From: Sciurus carolinensis
Taxonomy: Eukaryota > Chordata > Mammalia > Rodentia > Sciuridae
Assembly: GCF_902686445.1 (NCBI RefSeq)
Contig: NC_062227.1
Location: 29,318,777 to 29,382,776, forward strand
DNA: 64,000 nt
Direction of reading: 5' to 3'
The notes under the pieces were generated by a model. The model had not been told where the DNA came from. It saw only the letters and a program-made list of their open reading frames with translations, and made no database searches. The position numbers and the translations under genes were made by a program. Positions within the stretch are counted from its first letter, which is position 1; each line of letters starts with the position of its first letter. Shown in pieces: positions 12,096 through 24,333 of this stretch.

Positions 12096-12379
12096 AGCCA
12101 GAAATAGACTAAGCCATTCACTCCTTGAGAAGTTTCCATCTACCTTTTCTGCCTGGTAGGCTCTTAGATCTTCTCAAAAATGCCTCGGTGGCATTCAGAA
12201 CTTGTACAGCCTCTCATGAGTGATAACTTTCCTTCCTGTAGCCAAAGCAGGCAGTTCCAATCTGAGATAAGTTTTATCATAGCAATTGTCACTTTTTATA
12301 TTTCCTCATTTATTTGTTCCTTGTCTGTTTTCTACTACTAGAATATAGGTCCCTGTGCTGGTCAGCCCTTTGTCATTAA

Positions 12380-12690
12380 TACTTGAGATAAAAATAAACT
12401 CATAAAAAGAAAAGTATTAGTTTGGCTCCTAGTTTTGGAGGTTTCGGTCCATGATTATTCCCATGGCTTGTGGCAGAGCGTATCATAAGTTGAGACACTA
12501 AAAGAAAGGAAGAGGATGGTATCCCACTATCCCCTTTAAGAGGACACCTCCAATGGCCTGGAGACCTTCCAGTAGGCTCCATTTCTCAATGGCTCCACCA
12601 TCTCCAATAGCACCATGCTGGGGACTAAGACTTTACCACAAGGACTTTGGGGAGATACTTAACATTCTAACTACAGCAGTTCTGCAACAA
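12380..12690 (-). mobile_element. Diverged LTR-like fragment (MaLR-like end)
   Basis: The plus-strand order (an AAAGTATTAGTTTGGCTCC start, then a TTTGGGGAGATACTTAACATTCTAAC end) mimics the antisense MaLR LTRs but is strongly diverged. The assignment is tentative. Confidence 0.4.
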
Positions 12691-12924
12691 CTTAAAAGAG
12701 TGGCTGATATATGAGACTCTTGATATATATTTGATGAATGAAATAGTCTAACTACATTTCAGGTAGGAGAAAAATACTTGGAAATGCTACAAGTAAAAGC
12801 AAAATTTAAATGTGCATTATTTTAAATATGTACAAATAGTATAAGCATAGTGAAAAAAAGGCTATGAGGAGTATAATAACATGTTTAGTTTTGAGTTAGG
12901 ATTTTTTTCCCTTTTTTATGTTCA

Positions 12925-13140
12925 AAATTTCTGTTTTTAAATTGACATATAATACTTACATTTATGAGATATGATATGATAATTCTATATATGTGTGCAT
13001 GTAAAATGATCAAATCAGGCTAATTAGTCTTTGCATATCCTCAAAGATTTATCATTTCTATATCTTGCTTCAAACTCTTGGTTATTTTGAAATCTAAAGT
13101 GTTACAGACTCTAAGTGCTCTACTATGCTCTTAAACACAA
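12925..13140 (-). mobile_element. Ancient L1M 3' UTR fragment, antisense
   Basis: The series 'attgacatataatac...', 'gatcaaatcaggctaat' and 'tcaaagatttatcatttc' follows the antisense 3' UTR of old mammalian L1M families. Confidence 0.55.
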
Positions 13141-13195
13141 GAATTAATTCTTCCTTCCTAAATGTGTTTTGGTAGATGTTAGTGAACTTGTCTAT

Positions 13196-13330
13196 TGTGC
13201 TTTGAATCTAAAATGTCCCCCCAAACCTCACATGTTAAAAACGTGATCCCCAAGTCTACATCATTTAAGGTGTTTCCTTTGGAAGGAGACTAGATGAATT
13301 ATGGCTCTAATTTCATCAACATATTGATAG
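13196..13330 (+). mobile_element. MaLR/MLT LTR fragment, sense
   Basis: A TGTGCTTTGAATCTAAAATG start followed by CCTCACATG...GTGATCCCCAAG matches the 5' part of MST/MLT-type LTRs. Confidence 0.5.
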
Positions 13331-13354
13331 ATAAGCTAGGCATCTAAGAATGCT

Positions 13355-14063
13355 ATCATCAGAGTGAAAAGACAACCCTCAGAATGGGAGAAAATTTACA
13401 AATCATGTATCTGATAAGGGGCTAATTATCAGAGTAAAGAAAATACTCCTACAACTCAGTATCATAAAAATTTAAAAACTTCATTAAAAAATGGGTAAAG
13501 GATTTGAATAGACATTTCACCAAAAATGGGACTAAAAATACATTAAAAGATGCTCAACATTGCTTAATCATTACATAAAAACAAATCAAGAGCTATTTCT
13601 TTTGATTAGTTTTGAATGATTTTTTTTTTTTTTTAGGTTAGAAAATAACAAATACAGGCAAAGATGTGGAGAAATTGGAATCCTCTTGTATTGCTGGTGG
13701 GGACATAAAATGGTGCAACACTTTGGGAAACAGCATGTCTGTGTGTATGTGTGTGTGTGTGCATGTGTGCACACGTGCGTACAGATTAGAATGGAATCAG
13801 GGCCTTGGATCATGGTCTACCACTGAGCTATGTCCCCAATCCAACAACGTGTCTTAAACTTGGAAGGACCTCCTAATTAGGAATTTCACTTCTAGGTATA
13901 TACCTCGAGAATTGAAAACAAAAATTCAGACAATATGTGTGTATCAATGGCTGCAGAAGCATCATGTGCAATAGCAAGAACAGGGGGTATAATACAAATG
14001 TCCAATGATAGATGAATGGAAAAATAAAATGTGATATTATTCAGCCTTTGAAATAAATAACAA

Positions 14064-14064
<1 letters not shown>
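13355..14064 (+). mobile_element. Old L1M fragment, left part (ORF2 C-terminus)
   Basis: Diverged sense ORF2 C-terminal sequence ('gggagaaaatttacaaatcatg', 'ctgataaggggctaa', 'gatattattcagcc'). It is interrupted by the full-length L1 at 14074-20436 and resumes at 20446, so it predates that insertion. A GT-rich and ID-like block sits inside it at 13737-13840. Confidence 0.75.
13737..13840 (-). repeat. (GT)n repeat with short antisense ID-like SINE piece
   Basis: TG dinucleotides (13737-13780) precede a segment whose complement reads GGACATAGCTCAGTGG, the A-box half of an ID element. Only the 5' half of an ID is recognisable. Confidence 0.5.
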
Positions 14065-14098
<34 letters not shown>

Positions 14099-14325
14099 AA
14101 TTTATTTTTATTGTAAAAAAATGGGATACATCTTGTTTCTCTGTGCATGAAGTAGAGGGATATCATTTGTGTAATCATACATTTACATAGGGTAATGGTG
14201 TTCGATTCATTCTGTTATTTTTTTCATTCCCCCCACCCCTCCCACCCCTCTTTTCCCTCTATATAGTCCCTCCTTCCTCCATTCTTGCCCCCTTCCCACT
14301 GCCCATTATGTGTCATCATCCGCTT

Positions 14326-14457
14326 ATCAGTGAGATCATTTGTCCTTTGGTTTTTTGAGATTGACTTATCTCACTTAGCATGATATTCTCCAAATTTCAT
14401 CCATTTGCCTGCAAATGCCATAAATTTATTATTCTTTATGACTGAGTAATATTCCAT

Positions 14458-14517
<60 letters not shown>

Positions 14518-17500
14518 ACAGTTTCTTTATCCATTCATCAATTGAAGGACATCTAGGTTGGTTCCACAATCTGGTTACTGTGAATTGAGCAGCTATAAAC
14601 ATTGATGTGGTTGTATCTCTGTAGTATACTGATTTTAAGTCCTTTGAGTATAGGCTAAGAGTGGTATAGCTGGGTCAAATGGTGGTTCCATTCCAAGTTT
14701 TCTAAGGAATCTCCACACTGCTTTCCAGAGTGACTGCACCAATTTGCAACCCCACCAGCAATGTATGAGTGTACCTTTCCCCCTACATCCTCAACAACAC
14801 CTATTGTTGCATGTATTTTTGATAATTACCATTCTAATTGGGGTGAGATGGAATCTTAGGGTAGTTTTGATTTGCATTTCTCTCATTACTAGAGATGTTG
14901 AACATTTTTCCATATGTTTGTTGATTGCTTGTAGATCTTCTTCTGTGAAGTGTCGGTTCATTTCCTTAGCCCATTGGTTGATTGGGTTATTTGTATTCTT
15001 GGTGTAGAGTTTTTTGAGTTCTTTATATATTCTGGAAATTAGTGCTCTATCTGAAGTATGAGTGGCAAAGATTTTCTCCCACTCTGTAGGCTCTTTCTTC
15101 GCATTGCTGATAGTTTCCTTTGCTGAGAGAAAGCTATTTAGTTTGAATCTATTCCAGTTATTGATTCTTGCTTTTATTTCTTATGCTATGGGAGTCCTGT
15201 TGAGGAAGTCTGGTCCTAAGCCAACATGTTGAAGACTTGGACCTACTTTTTCTTCTATAAGATGCAGGGTCTCTGGTCTGATTCCAAGATCCTTGATCCA
15301 TTTTGAGTTGAGTTTCATGCAAGGTGAGAGATAGGGGTTTAATTTCATTCTGCTGCATATAGTTTTCCAGTTTTCCCAGCACCATTTGTTTAAGAGGCTA
15401 TCTTTTCTCCATTGCATGTTTTTGGCCCCCTTGTCTAGTATGAGAATATTGTATTTATTTGGGTTTGTGTCCGTGTCCTCTATTCTGTACCATTGATCTA
15501 CCTGTCTATTTTGGTGCTAATACCATGTCGTTTTTGTTACTATTGCTTTGTAGTAGAGTTGAAGATCTGGTATTGCGATACTCCCTGCTTCACTCTTTCT
15601 GCTAAGGATTGCTTTAGCTATTCTGGGTTTCTTATTCTTCCAGATGAATTTCATGATGGCTTGTTCTATTTCTGTAAGGTGCATCATTGGGATTTTAATT
15701 GGAATTGCATTGAATCTGTATAGTGCCTTTGGTAGAATGGCAATTTTGACAATATTAATTCTTCCTATCCAAGAACATGGGAGATCTTTCCATCTTCTAA
15801 GGTTTTCTTTAATTTCTTTCTTTAGTGTTCTGTAGATCTCATTGTAGAGGTCTTTCAACTCTTTGGTTAGATTGATTCCCAAGTATTTTATTTTTTTTGA
15901 AGCTATTGTGAATGGGGTAGTTTTCCTAACTTCTCTTTCTAAAGATTCATCACTTATGTATAAAAATGCATTAGATTTATGCATATTGATCTTATATCCT
16001 GGTACTTTACTGAATTCAGTTATGAGTTCTAAAAGTTTTCTCGTGGAATTTTCTGGTTCCTATAAATATATAATCATGTCATCAGCAAATAGGGATAGTT
16101 TGAGTTCTTCTTTTCCTATTCATATTTCTTTGGTCTGTCTAATTGCTCTGGCTAGAGTTTCAAGGACGATATTGAATAGAAGTGCTGAAAGGGGGCATCC
16201 CTGCCTTGTTCCAGTTTTTAGAGGGAATGCTTTCAGTTTCTCACCATTTAGAATGATATTGGCCATGGGCTTAGCATAGATGGCCTTTACAATGTTAAGG
16301 GATGTTTCCACTATCCCTATTTTTTCTAGTGTTTTGAGCATGAAGGGGTGCTGTATTTTATCAAGTGCTTTTTCTACATCTATTGAAATAATCATGTGAT
16401 TCTTGACTTTAAGTCTATTGATATGGTGAATTACATTTATTGATTTCCGAATGTTGAACCAACCTTGCATCCCTGGGATAAAACCCACTTGATCGTGGTG
16501 CACTATCTTTTTAATATATTTTTGTATGCAATTTGCTAATATTTTGTTGAGAATTTTTGCATCGATATTCATTAAGGATATTGGTCTGAAATTTTCTTTC
16601 CTCAATGTGTCTCTGTCTGGTTTAGGTATCAGGGTGATATTGGCTTCAAAGAATGAGTTTGGTAGGGTTCCCTCCTCTTCTATTTCATGGAATAGTTTGA
16701 GGAGTATTGGAATGAGCTCTTCTTTAAAGGTTTTGTAGAACTCGGCTGAGAACCCATCGGGTCCCGGACTTTTCTTTGTTGGTAAGCTTTTGATGACTTC
16801 TTCTATTTCATTACTTGAAATTGATGTTTTTAAGTTGTGTATGTCCTCCTTATGGTTCAGTTTAGGTAATTCATATGTGTCTAGAAACTCGTTGATGTCT
16901 TCGAGATTTTCTGTTTTTTTGGAATATAGATTTTCAAAATAGCTTCTAATTATGTTTTGTTTTTCACTCGTGTCTGTTGTGATATTTCCTTGTTCATTCC
17001 AAATTTTAGTTATTTGAGTTTTCTCTCTCTTTGTTAGTGTGGCAAAGGGTTAGGGTTATTTTTTCAAAGAACCAACCATTTATATTGTATTTTTGTATTG
17101 TTTCTCTTGTTTCAATTTCATTGATTTCAACTCTCATTTTAACTATTTCCTGTCTTCTACTACTTTTGGTATTGCTCTGTTCTTCTTTTTCTAGGGCTTT
17201 GAACTGTAATGTTAAGTCATTTATTTGTTGATTGTTTCTTCTTTTGTTGAATGCACTCTATGAAATAAATCATCCTCTAAGTACTGCTTTCACAGTGTCC
17301 CAGAGATTTTGATATGATGTATCTTTGTTCTTGTTTACCTCTAGGAATTTTTTAATTTCCCTCCTGATGTCTTATGTTGTCCATTCATCATATAATAGCG
17401 TATTATTTAATCTCCAGGTGTTGAAGTAGTTTCTGTTTTTTATTCTGTCATTTATTTCTAATTTTAATCCATTATGATCTGATAGAATACAAGGTAGTAT

Positions 17501-18171
17501 CTCTATCTTCTTGTATTTGCTAACAGTAACTTTGTGGCATAAAATATGGTCTATTTTAGAGAAGGATCCATGTGCTGCTGAGAAGAAAGTGTATTCACTT
17601 TTTGGTGGCTGGCATATTCTATATATGTCCATTAAGTCTAAATTGTTGATTATGTTATTGAGATCTATGGTTTCTTTGTTCAATTTTTGTTTGGAAGATC
17701 TGTCCAGTGGTGAGAGAGGTGTGTTAAAATCACCTCGTTTCTTGTGTTATGGTCTATTTGATTTCTGGAATTGAGAAGGATTTGTTTGACATACATGAAT
17801 GAGCCACTATTTGGGGCATAGATATTTATGATTGCTATGTCTTGCTGATTTATGCTTCCCTTAAGCAGTATGAAATGTCCTTCTTTATCCCTTCTGACTA
17901 ACTTCAGTTTGAAGTCCACATTATGTGATATGAAGATGGATACTCTGGCTTTTTTGTTGAGTCCATGTGCATGGTATGTTTTTCCCCATCCTTTCACCTT
18001 TAGTCTATGGGAATCTCTTTCTATGAGATGAGTCTCTTGCAGGCAGCATATTGTTGGATCTTTCTTTTTAATCCAATCTGCCTGCCCATGTCTTTTGATT
18101 GATGAGTTCAGGCCATTAACATTCAGGCTTATTATTGAGATATGATTTGTATTCCCGGTCATTTGACTCAT
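14326..18171 (-). pseudogene. L1 ORF2, antisense, broken
   Basis: The first 163 codons (18171 to 17680) are open and hold the endonuclease N-terminus: SLNVNGLNSSIKRH, CLQETHLIERDSHRLK and NIYAPNSGSF. Further endonuclease sequence is at 17683-17372. The reverse transcriptase lies at about 16605-15517; its active-site FADD is present at about 16077-16095, where frames are split, and [16 protein letters not shown] is encoded near 16190. The C-terminal part (15417-15158 and onward) ends at TGA 14326-14328. A 59-bp (TA)n expansion interrupts the C-terminal coding region at 14459-14517. Total length is about 1280 codons, normal for the family. Confidence 0.92.
14459..14517. repeat. (TA)n microsatellite in L1 ORF2
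   Basis: About 28 TA units replace the short TATATATAC found at the matching place in the other L1 copies. Confidence 0.95.
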
Positions 18172-18218
18172 TTTTGTTTTTTGACACGACCCAGTTTCTC
18201 CTTTATTTGGCCATTCCT

Positions 18219-19228
18219 TTAGGGTTGTTCCTCCATTTGCTGATTTATATCATTGTATTTCATCTCTTCCTCATGAAATATTTTGCTGAGAATAATCTGT
18301 AGTGCCGGCTTTCTTTTTGTAAATTCTTTTTGCTTTTGTTTATCGTGGAATGCTTTTATTTCATCATCAAATCTGAAGGTAAGTTTTGCTGGGTATAAGA
18401 TTCTTGGTTGGCTTCCGTTTTCTTTCAGAGCTTGAAAAATGTTGTTACAGGCCCTTCTAGCTTTTAGGGTCTTGGTTGAAAAATCTGCTGATATCCGTAT
18501 TGGTTTCCCCCTGAATGTAATTTGATTATTTTCTATCGCAGCCCTTAAAATTCTGTCTTTATTTTGTATGTTAGGTATTTTCATTGTAATGTGCCTTGGT
18601 GTGGGTCTGTTGTAATTTTGTATGTTTGGAGTCCTATAAGCCTCTTGTATTTGATTTTCCATTTTATTCTTCAAATTTGGGAAATTTTCTGATATTATTT
18701 CATTGAATAGATTGTTCATTTCTTGGTTTGTTTCTCTAAGCCTTCCTCAACCTCAATAATTCTTAAATTTGGTCTTTTCATGATATCCCATAATTCTTGT
18801 AGATTCTGTTCATGATTTCTTACCATCTTCTCTGTTTGGTCAACTTTGTTTTCAAGATTAAATATTTGTCTTCAATGTCTGAGGTTCTGTCTTCCAGGTG
18901 TTCTATCCTATTGGTTATGCTTTCTATGGAGTTTTTAATTTGGTTTATTGTTTCCTTCATTTCAAGGATTTCTGTTTGTTTTTTTCAATATCTCTAACTC
19001 TTTATTGAAATGATCTTTTGCTTCCTGCATTTGCTCTTTTAACTGTTGATTGGTGTGATCATTCAAAGCCTGCATTTGCTCTTTCATCTCATCGTTTGCT
19101 TCTCTGATCATTTTAATTATGTATGTTTCGAACTCCCTTTCTGACATTTCTTCTGCCATGCTGTCATTGGATTTTATTGATGTAGCATCTAGGTTTGTTT
19201 GGGACATTTTCTTCCCTTGTTTTCTCAT
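18219..19228 (-). pseudogene. L1 ORF1, antisense, one frameshift
   Basis: The N-terminal 88 codons (19228 to 18962) give a charged coiled-coil start containing MAEEMSEREFETYIIKMI. The C-terminal 166 codons (18719 to 18219) give the RRM and C-terminal domain (GKPIRISADF, KARRACNNIFQALKENG, LTFRFDDEIKAF). The middle is out of frame between 18962 and 18719. The total span of 1010 bases is typical of ORF1 with a small indel. It lies 47 bases upstream of ORF2 on the same strand. Confidence 0.9.
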
Positions 19229-20436
19229 ATTGGTCAGGTGTCCACCCCTCTAGTAGTGAAACTCTATTGACTTATAGTGTCCCTGTAGATTTCCAATAAC
19301 TTGCCTCCTAGCCTTCAGTAGCCTGAAGTCTTGGAGGAACATGATAATGTAGTGATACAAATGGAAGCTGCCCCTGTATGGGTGGTGGCCTTCAGGTGGG
19401 GTATATTTCCTGCTGGTGGAAAGAGGTGTCTCTACTTGTTGACCAATGGTCATTCAAAAGGGGGACTAGACTGTGGGCTGGGGCATGGCTGGTCTGGTCC
19501 TATGTCTCTGGTTCACCACCCTGGTGGGCAAGCCTCGCCTGGCGGGGAAGACTCACCTGGTGGGGATGTCTCACTGGGCAGCTCTCCTCTGAGAAGTTCC
19601 CTCTCAGAAGGTTTAGAACTACCACCTGGGTTGGGCAGCCCTCCTCTGTGACGTTCCCTGGAGTCTGGACCTACCTCCTGGGCCAGGGAGACTTGTCCTG
19701 CAATTGAGACTCTCACTGGGCAGCCCTCCTCTGTGACGCTACCTGGAACCCAGAACTACCACCTGGTCAGGGGGTCCTGGCCCTGCAAGGGACTTTCTCT
19801 CTGAGCGGCCCTCTTCTATGACGTTCCCTAGGGACTGGACTTACTGCCCAGGCCTGGGACCCTCGCTCTGCTCCGAAGCCTCTTGCTGGGCGGCCCTCCT
19901 CTGCAATGCTCCTGGTTGTCCGGGTTCACAGCTCCAGCGGGGGAGTCTCACTGGGCAACTATACTCCATGGAGTTCCCTGCATTTCAGGACTACTGACCC
20001 ATCCAGGGAGTGTTGCCTAGTGGGAGAGACTCACCTGGCTGCTCTGAGTTGGTCTTGAGTCTCTCAATACCTCCTCTTCTTGAATCCTGAGTCCTGTCAA
20101 AGGGCCTCCAGTCTCCTGTAGGTGTCTTAGGAAGGGAACTGTCCTTCTGATGATGATGGCCACGCCCTCGGGAATAATTCAAAATGACTGCAGCAGCCTC
20201 CAAAGAAGCTGGGAAGCCCCAGGGAGCGTGCGCTGAGTCAGCACAGAGGCAAGTGCAGTGTGGGGCAGGCAGGCAGGCTCAGCAATGGCGTCTGACCTTG
20301 GTGTGGGGGACTGGCAGGCTGGCTAGCTCACCAATGGTGTCTGACCTGGGCTTAGGGGTCAGTGGGGCCGGCTAGCTCCGCTTGATGGCGTCGGACCTCC
20401 ACATGGGAGTCTGGCAGGCTGGCTAGCTCAGCAATC
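19229..20436 (-). promoter_or_regulatory. L1 5' UTR with two kinds of tandem unit
   Basis: L1 5' UTRs hold the internal Pol II promoter. Here the region is GC-rich and repetitive. One block has the plus-strand anchor TGGGC(A/G) followed by a CTCCTCTG-like segment at 19575, 19632, 19717, 19802, 19887 and 19952, with three consecutive spacings of exactly 85 bases. A second block nearest the transcription start has ATGG(C/T)GTC(T/G)GACCT at 20285, 20334 and 20385, about 50 bases apart. GATGGCG in that block contains the CCAT core of YY1 sites on the minus strand. This resembles the monomer-type 5' UTRs of mouse and rat L1s in principle, but the unit sequence is not one I recognise. Confidence 0.75.
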
Positions 20437-20445
20437 CTGATATAT

Positions 20446-20527
20446 TTTGACATGAATGAATCTTGAAAACATACTCTGAGTGAAATGAGACAGAAGAGGA
20501 CAAATACTGTGCAATTATATTTATAAG
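20446..20527 (+). mobile_element. Old L1M fragment, middle part
   Basis: It continues the L1M copy broken at 14064 ('catgaatgaatcttgaaaac', 'gagtgaaatgagacag') and is broken again by the LTR at 20528. Confidence 0.7.
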
Positions 20528-20850
20528 ATATCTGGGTCCCCTTACTTCAATTCATATGTGAAATGCTAACCCCCAAGGCAGGGATGATAGAAAGCGAGGC
20601 CTTTGGGTGATCAGGTCACCCTCACAAGTAGGATTAGGGAAGTCTAGCAGAAGTCTAAGGGAGCTCCTTCGGTCCTTCTACCATTTGAAGACACAGATAA
20701 AGGCCACCATCTGTGAATGAAGAGATGGGCCCTCACTAGATGTCAGATTGGCCAGGACCTTAATCTTGGTCTTCCTGGCCTCTGGAACTGTGAGAAATAA
20801 ATTTCTGCTCATAAGATACCCAGTTTATGTTATGAATAGACTAAGACATA
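20528..20850 (+). mobile_element. MLT1/MST-type MaLR solo LTR, sense
   Basis: Landmarks in order: 'gaaatgctaacccccaagg', 'gaggcctttgggtgatcagg', 'atgggccctcactagatg', 'cttcctggcctctggaactgtgag', and a poly(A) region with AATAAATTTCTG, closing with 'gaatagactaagacat'. This is the standard order of MLT1/MST LTRs. It is nested in old L1M sequence. Confidence 0.8.
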
Positions 20851-21103
20851 TGTGGTTCCTAGAACAGTCAAATTCAGACAGAAAGTTTAATAGTGGTTAG
20901 CTAATGGGTACTAGGCAGGAGGGAATAATGAGGAATTATTGCTTAATACCTAGGCTAGGATTAGAATGATCAAAATGTCTTTGAGATGGATAATGGTCTT
21001 GCTTGCACAACAATGTGAATATAGTTAATGCCACTGAATTACACTGAAAAATGGAGGAAATGATTAATTTTGTGTTAAGTATATTTTACCACAATGAAAA
21101 AAT
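20851..21103 (+). mobile_element. Old L1M fragment, right part (3' UTR)
   Basis: 'gttcctagaacagtcaaattc', 'cacaacaatgtgaatatag' and 'tattttaccacaatgaaaaa' are 3' UTR landmarks of old L1M families, completing the copy that starts at 13355. Confidence 0.75.
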
Positions 21104-22240
21104 TTAATCACGAACCTAAATTTAAAACCTCCAACTGTAAAACTTCCTGGCGAAAATCTAAAGAAAAAAATTTATTACCTTGAATTAGGAAAAGATTTCT
21201 TTAGTATAAAACCAAAAGTACAATTTGTAATGGAAATTTTTGCTTCATCAAAGGTAAAAAAGCATCTACTCTTCAAAAGAGAAACTAATATAAAATGTTT
21301 ACAAAATATTTATGCATCTGATAAAGTGCCATACTCTGACTTAAAAATAACTCTGAAAACAAAATAATAAGAAAATGAATAACAATAAAATTGAGCAAAA
21401 CATTTGAATAGTCAGTCCCCAAAGATGACTGGATGGCAAATAAGCAAAAAAGCATATCATTCATTTTTATGGAAATGCAAACTAAAACCAAAAATGAAAT
21501 GTAACTTTATGATAATGCTAATTAAATTTAAAGTTTAATTACTAGACTGGCAAAATTTAAAAGACTTGTCATACCAAGTGCCAGTAAGGATTTAGATAAA
21601 TTGGAACTCTCATGTACTGGGAGCAGGAATGTGCAATGGTACAATTGCTTTAGAAAATAATTTAGCAGTTTCTTAAAATTTTAGGTATGCATATAGCATG
21701 TGATCAAGTCCTCACAATCCTATTTGCCTCCAAATGTTGTATCACATGCAAGACTGTCAATGGCAGGTTTATTTGTAAAAGCCAAAGGTTCGGGACCAGT
21801 CGAATGCTCACCAACAAGTGACTGACTGAACAAATTGTGGATACCCCACACAGTGGAATACCACTTAGTAATAAAAAGGAGTGGATTCTTGATACTTAAC
21901 AATCACATAGATGGATCTCAGAATAATTCTGCCAAGTAAGTCAGATGAAAAGAGTAGGTAGTATCTACTGTCATTTATATAAAACCCTTGAAATTACAAA
22001 CTCATATAGTGAAAGCAGATCACTGGCTGCCTGTTTATGGGAAGAGGGTAGAGGAGGTAGGAGGCTTCATGAAGGGCCAAGGAGAAACTTTTGATGGTGA
22101 TGAATATGTGTATTACCCTGATTCTACTGATGGCTTTACCTGTGTATATTTAAGTTATACCTCATCAGATTTTATACTTTGAATAAGTATAGTGTGTTAT
22201 ACATCCATTTTACTTCTAAAATACTGTTTAAAAACCAGGG
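21104..22240 (+). mobile_element. Second old L1M fragment (ORF2 C-terminus and 3' UTR)
   Basis: Sense ORF2 C-terminal sequence ('aaacttcctggcgaaaatc', 'gaattaggaaaagatttctt') runs into a 3' UTR ending near 22190-22235. Diverged and not coding. Confidence 0.65.
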
Positions 22241-22241
22241 A

Positions 22242-22315
22242 AAAAGTAAAGAAAGAAAGAAAGAAAGAAGAAAAGAAAGAGAAACAATAAAGTAAGGAAG
22301 GAAGCAAGGAAGGAC
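22242..22315. repeat. (AAAG)n / (AAGG)n microsatellite
   Basis: A-rich tetranucleotide runs at the 3' end of the L1M fragment, probably grown from its poly(A) tail. Confidence 0.9.
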
Positions 22316-24320
22316 AGTATGTTTGCATGTAGCTTTTACCGCTTAGTTGTTGGACTGTTCCTTCATTTACATTATAAATACCTTAGTATTTAAATGTTTC
22401 AAAAACATCTTCTTACTTAAATTTCTGCATAACAATCAACTTTCTAAAAACAGAAACTCAATATAATGTAAAAGATTCTTGTTCATAATTTTGAGGCTGT
22501 TTTGTAGAGACACTTATTGATACTCTTTGAATGCAGGGAAAAGAAATTTAAGTATCAGTATCTTTGCTTGTTTTGGACAAAGTATCCCAAGACAAAGATC
22601 ATAGCTTCTAGATCATTACTTCCCAAGGGAACTACTACATTTCTGTGTTTTTCTTTTCTCTTTATAATAATAACATAAAATTATTACCCTTAATAATTAA
22701 TAATTAGCTACAAATTGTTCTATGTCATTTTTAAAAACTAATCTACTGATCATAGAGTCTGTGTTGAGTGCTTATCTTGAGCAGAATTTTATAATTTTCT
22801 ATCCCACAACTTAATATGTCCTTATACAAACATCCATACATTTTAGAGCATCACTACATAACAGCCAGCATGCACTGGGTAGAAGGATCTGTCTAGCTGT
22901 GTTCTTATCACTGTGTCATGTTTAGTATATTCTGAGACCACTAGTCATGTAGAAAACAGTGATGGTTTGATTAAATCATTGACTTTCACCTCTTTCTTCT
23001 GCTCTTTGTTGAGTGTGTTACAGTCTTAGTAAAGCAGACCATCTTTCCCTTTCTTCCCTTTTCTCCCCTTCCTGTTCTAGGTAGGATGAATGATGTGCAC
23101 CGTTTTACACCATGTTTTATGTTTAAAAATGACTTGTAAGTGACAAAAAGGTGGATGGCTAAACTTTACCACCCACTATGTAGGCGTTGAAGTTAATTAA
23201 AATCTGGTGACTTCTGAATTAACTTGTGGGTCCCTACAGTGATGGAAATTGCTTCTTTCTAGTATTATTGACTGACAAAGCAGGTGACAACTTGTTTGCA
23301 TCCTTTGAACAAGTTCATTAGCTTCCCATAATGGCTGTTTCAGATAAATACTACAGTATTTAATTAGCGGACTCTCTTTGGTGAGTGATAAACAATTACA
23401 AGGTCTTTTCTCTTCCGTTTGTCTTCAGGACTCAAATGCTTTCTTTGGCCCATCTGACTCATCTTCAGTCAATAGTTGTATGCCTGACAGCTGCCATCAA
23501 TAACTATTGAAGCAACTGCCCCTATATTTTTTCGTGATCTAAAAATAAGATTCCATCAATCTTGAAGATTAACTGCTTGGACAGCACAAGTTTTAAAACC
23601 TGTTTCAGTCCAAGTCTTCCAGTTGACACCACTTAATCAATATTCTTTGTTATTGCCTAATAAATTGAAACAACATGTAAGTGTTGAAAATTTCTACCCT
23701 GAGCACATACAAGTGTTCTGTTGACAATAACCTAGTGAAAGAGAACATTTTAATATCAACATATATTGAGAGCCTGCCATGAGTTTGTCTCTAGGGAGGT
23801 ACTCAAGACCTAGTCTCTACCTTAATATAATCCCCAGTAGAGTGGGAAGTAGGTCAACATTTAACCAAATTACATTTATACAATGTAGTGTTGGTATGAT
23901 ATGACTCCAAGGAATCAGAGCTGCATATTGCATATTGGATAGTAGGAGCTTTCAGGTACTTCCTGTTAACTACTTGTGAAAAAGTGGAGGTAAAGAAGAG
24001 ATTATCAGCATGGAGAAGTGGGCTTGAAGAAAGAAGACAGAACTTTTTAAAAGTAGTACTCTAGGTGACTATCTGGTAAGGTGAAGAGATATTTGAAGAG
24101 GATCTTAGCAAAGTTTTTCTTTGTGATGCTATCCCTTAAAAAAATGCACAATAAATATTCAAATGGTTCTTCAAGGCATTTTGTGTTGAACTTGCATTTC
24201 TTCTGAATGTTTGCTATAAACAAATTGAAAACTAAACTTAATTTTATAAAGTATACATTTTAGGGAACATTGTACTAGATTTTAGACATGAGGTGAAGAT
24301 TAGGTGACATTTTAAATAAT
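22316..24320. other. No gene or element recognised
   Basis: Two kilobases of AT-rich sequence without a convincing ORF, splice-bounded exon or repeat signature. Confidence 0.55.
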
Positions 24321-24333
24321 GTCATTACCCTAG

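Larger units (their letters stand above)
14074..20436 (-). mobile_element. Full-length L1, antisense, with repeated 5' UTR
   Basis: A complete 6.36-kb L1: 3' UTR (14097-14325), ORF2 (14326-18171), ORF1 (18219-19228) and a 1.2-kb GC-rich 5' UTR (19229-20436). A 9-bp sequence, CTGATATAT, flanks it at 14065-14073 and 20437-20445; outside these, the same old L1M copy continues on both sides, confirming a clean insertion. The tail position is now a (TA)n repeat (14067-14095). The ORFs carry several frameshifts, so it is not active in its own right. Confidence 0.93.

Noticed and set aside
19513..19716. GC-rich ORFs and CpG content as a host exon or CpG island
   Set aside because: They lie in the tandem units of the L1 5' UTR.
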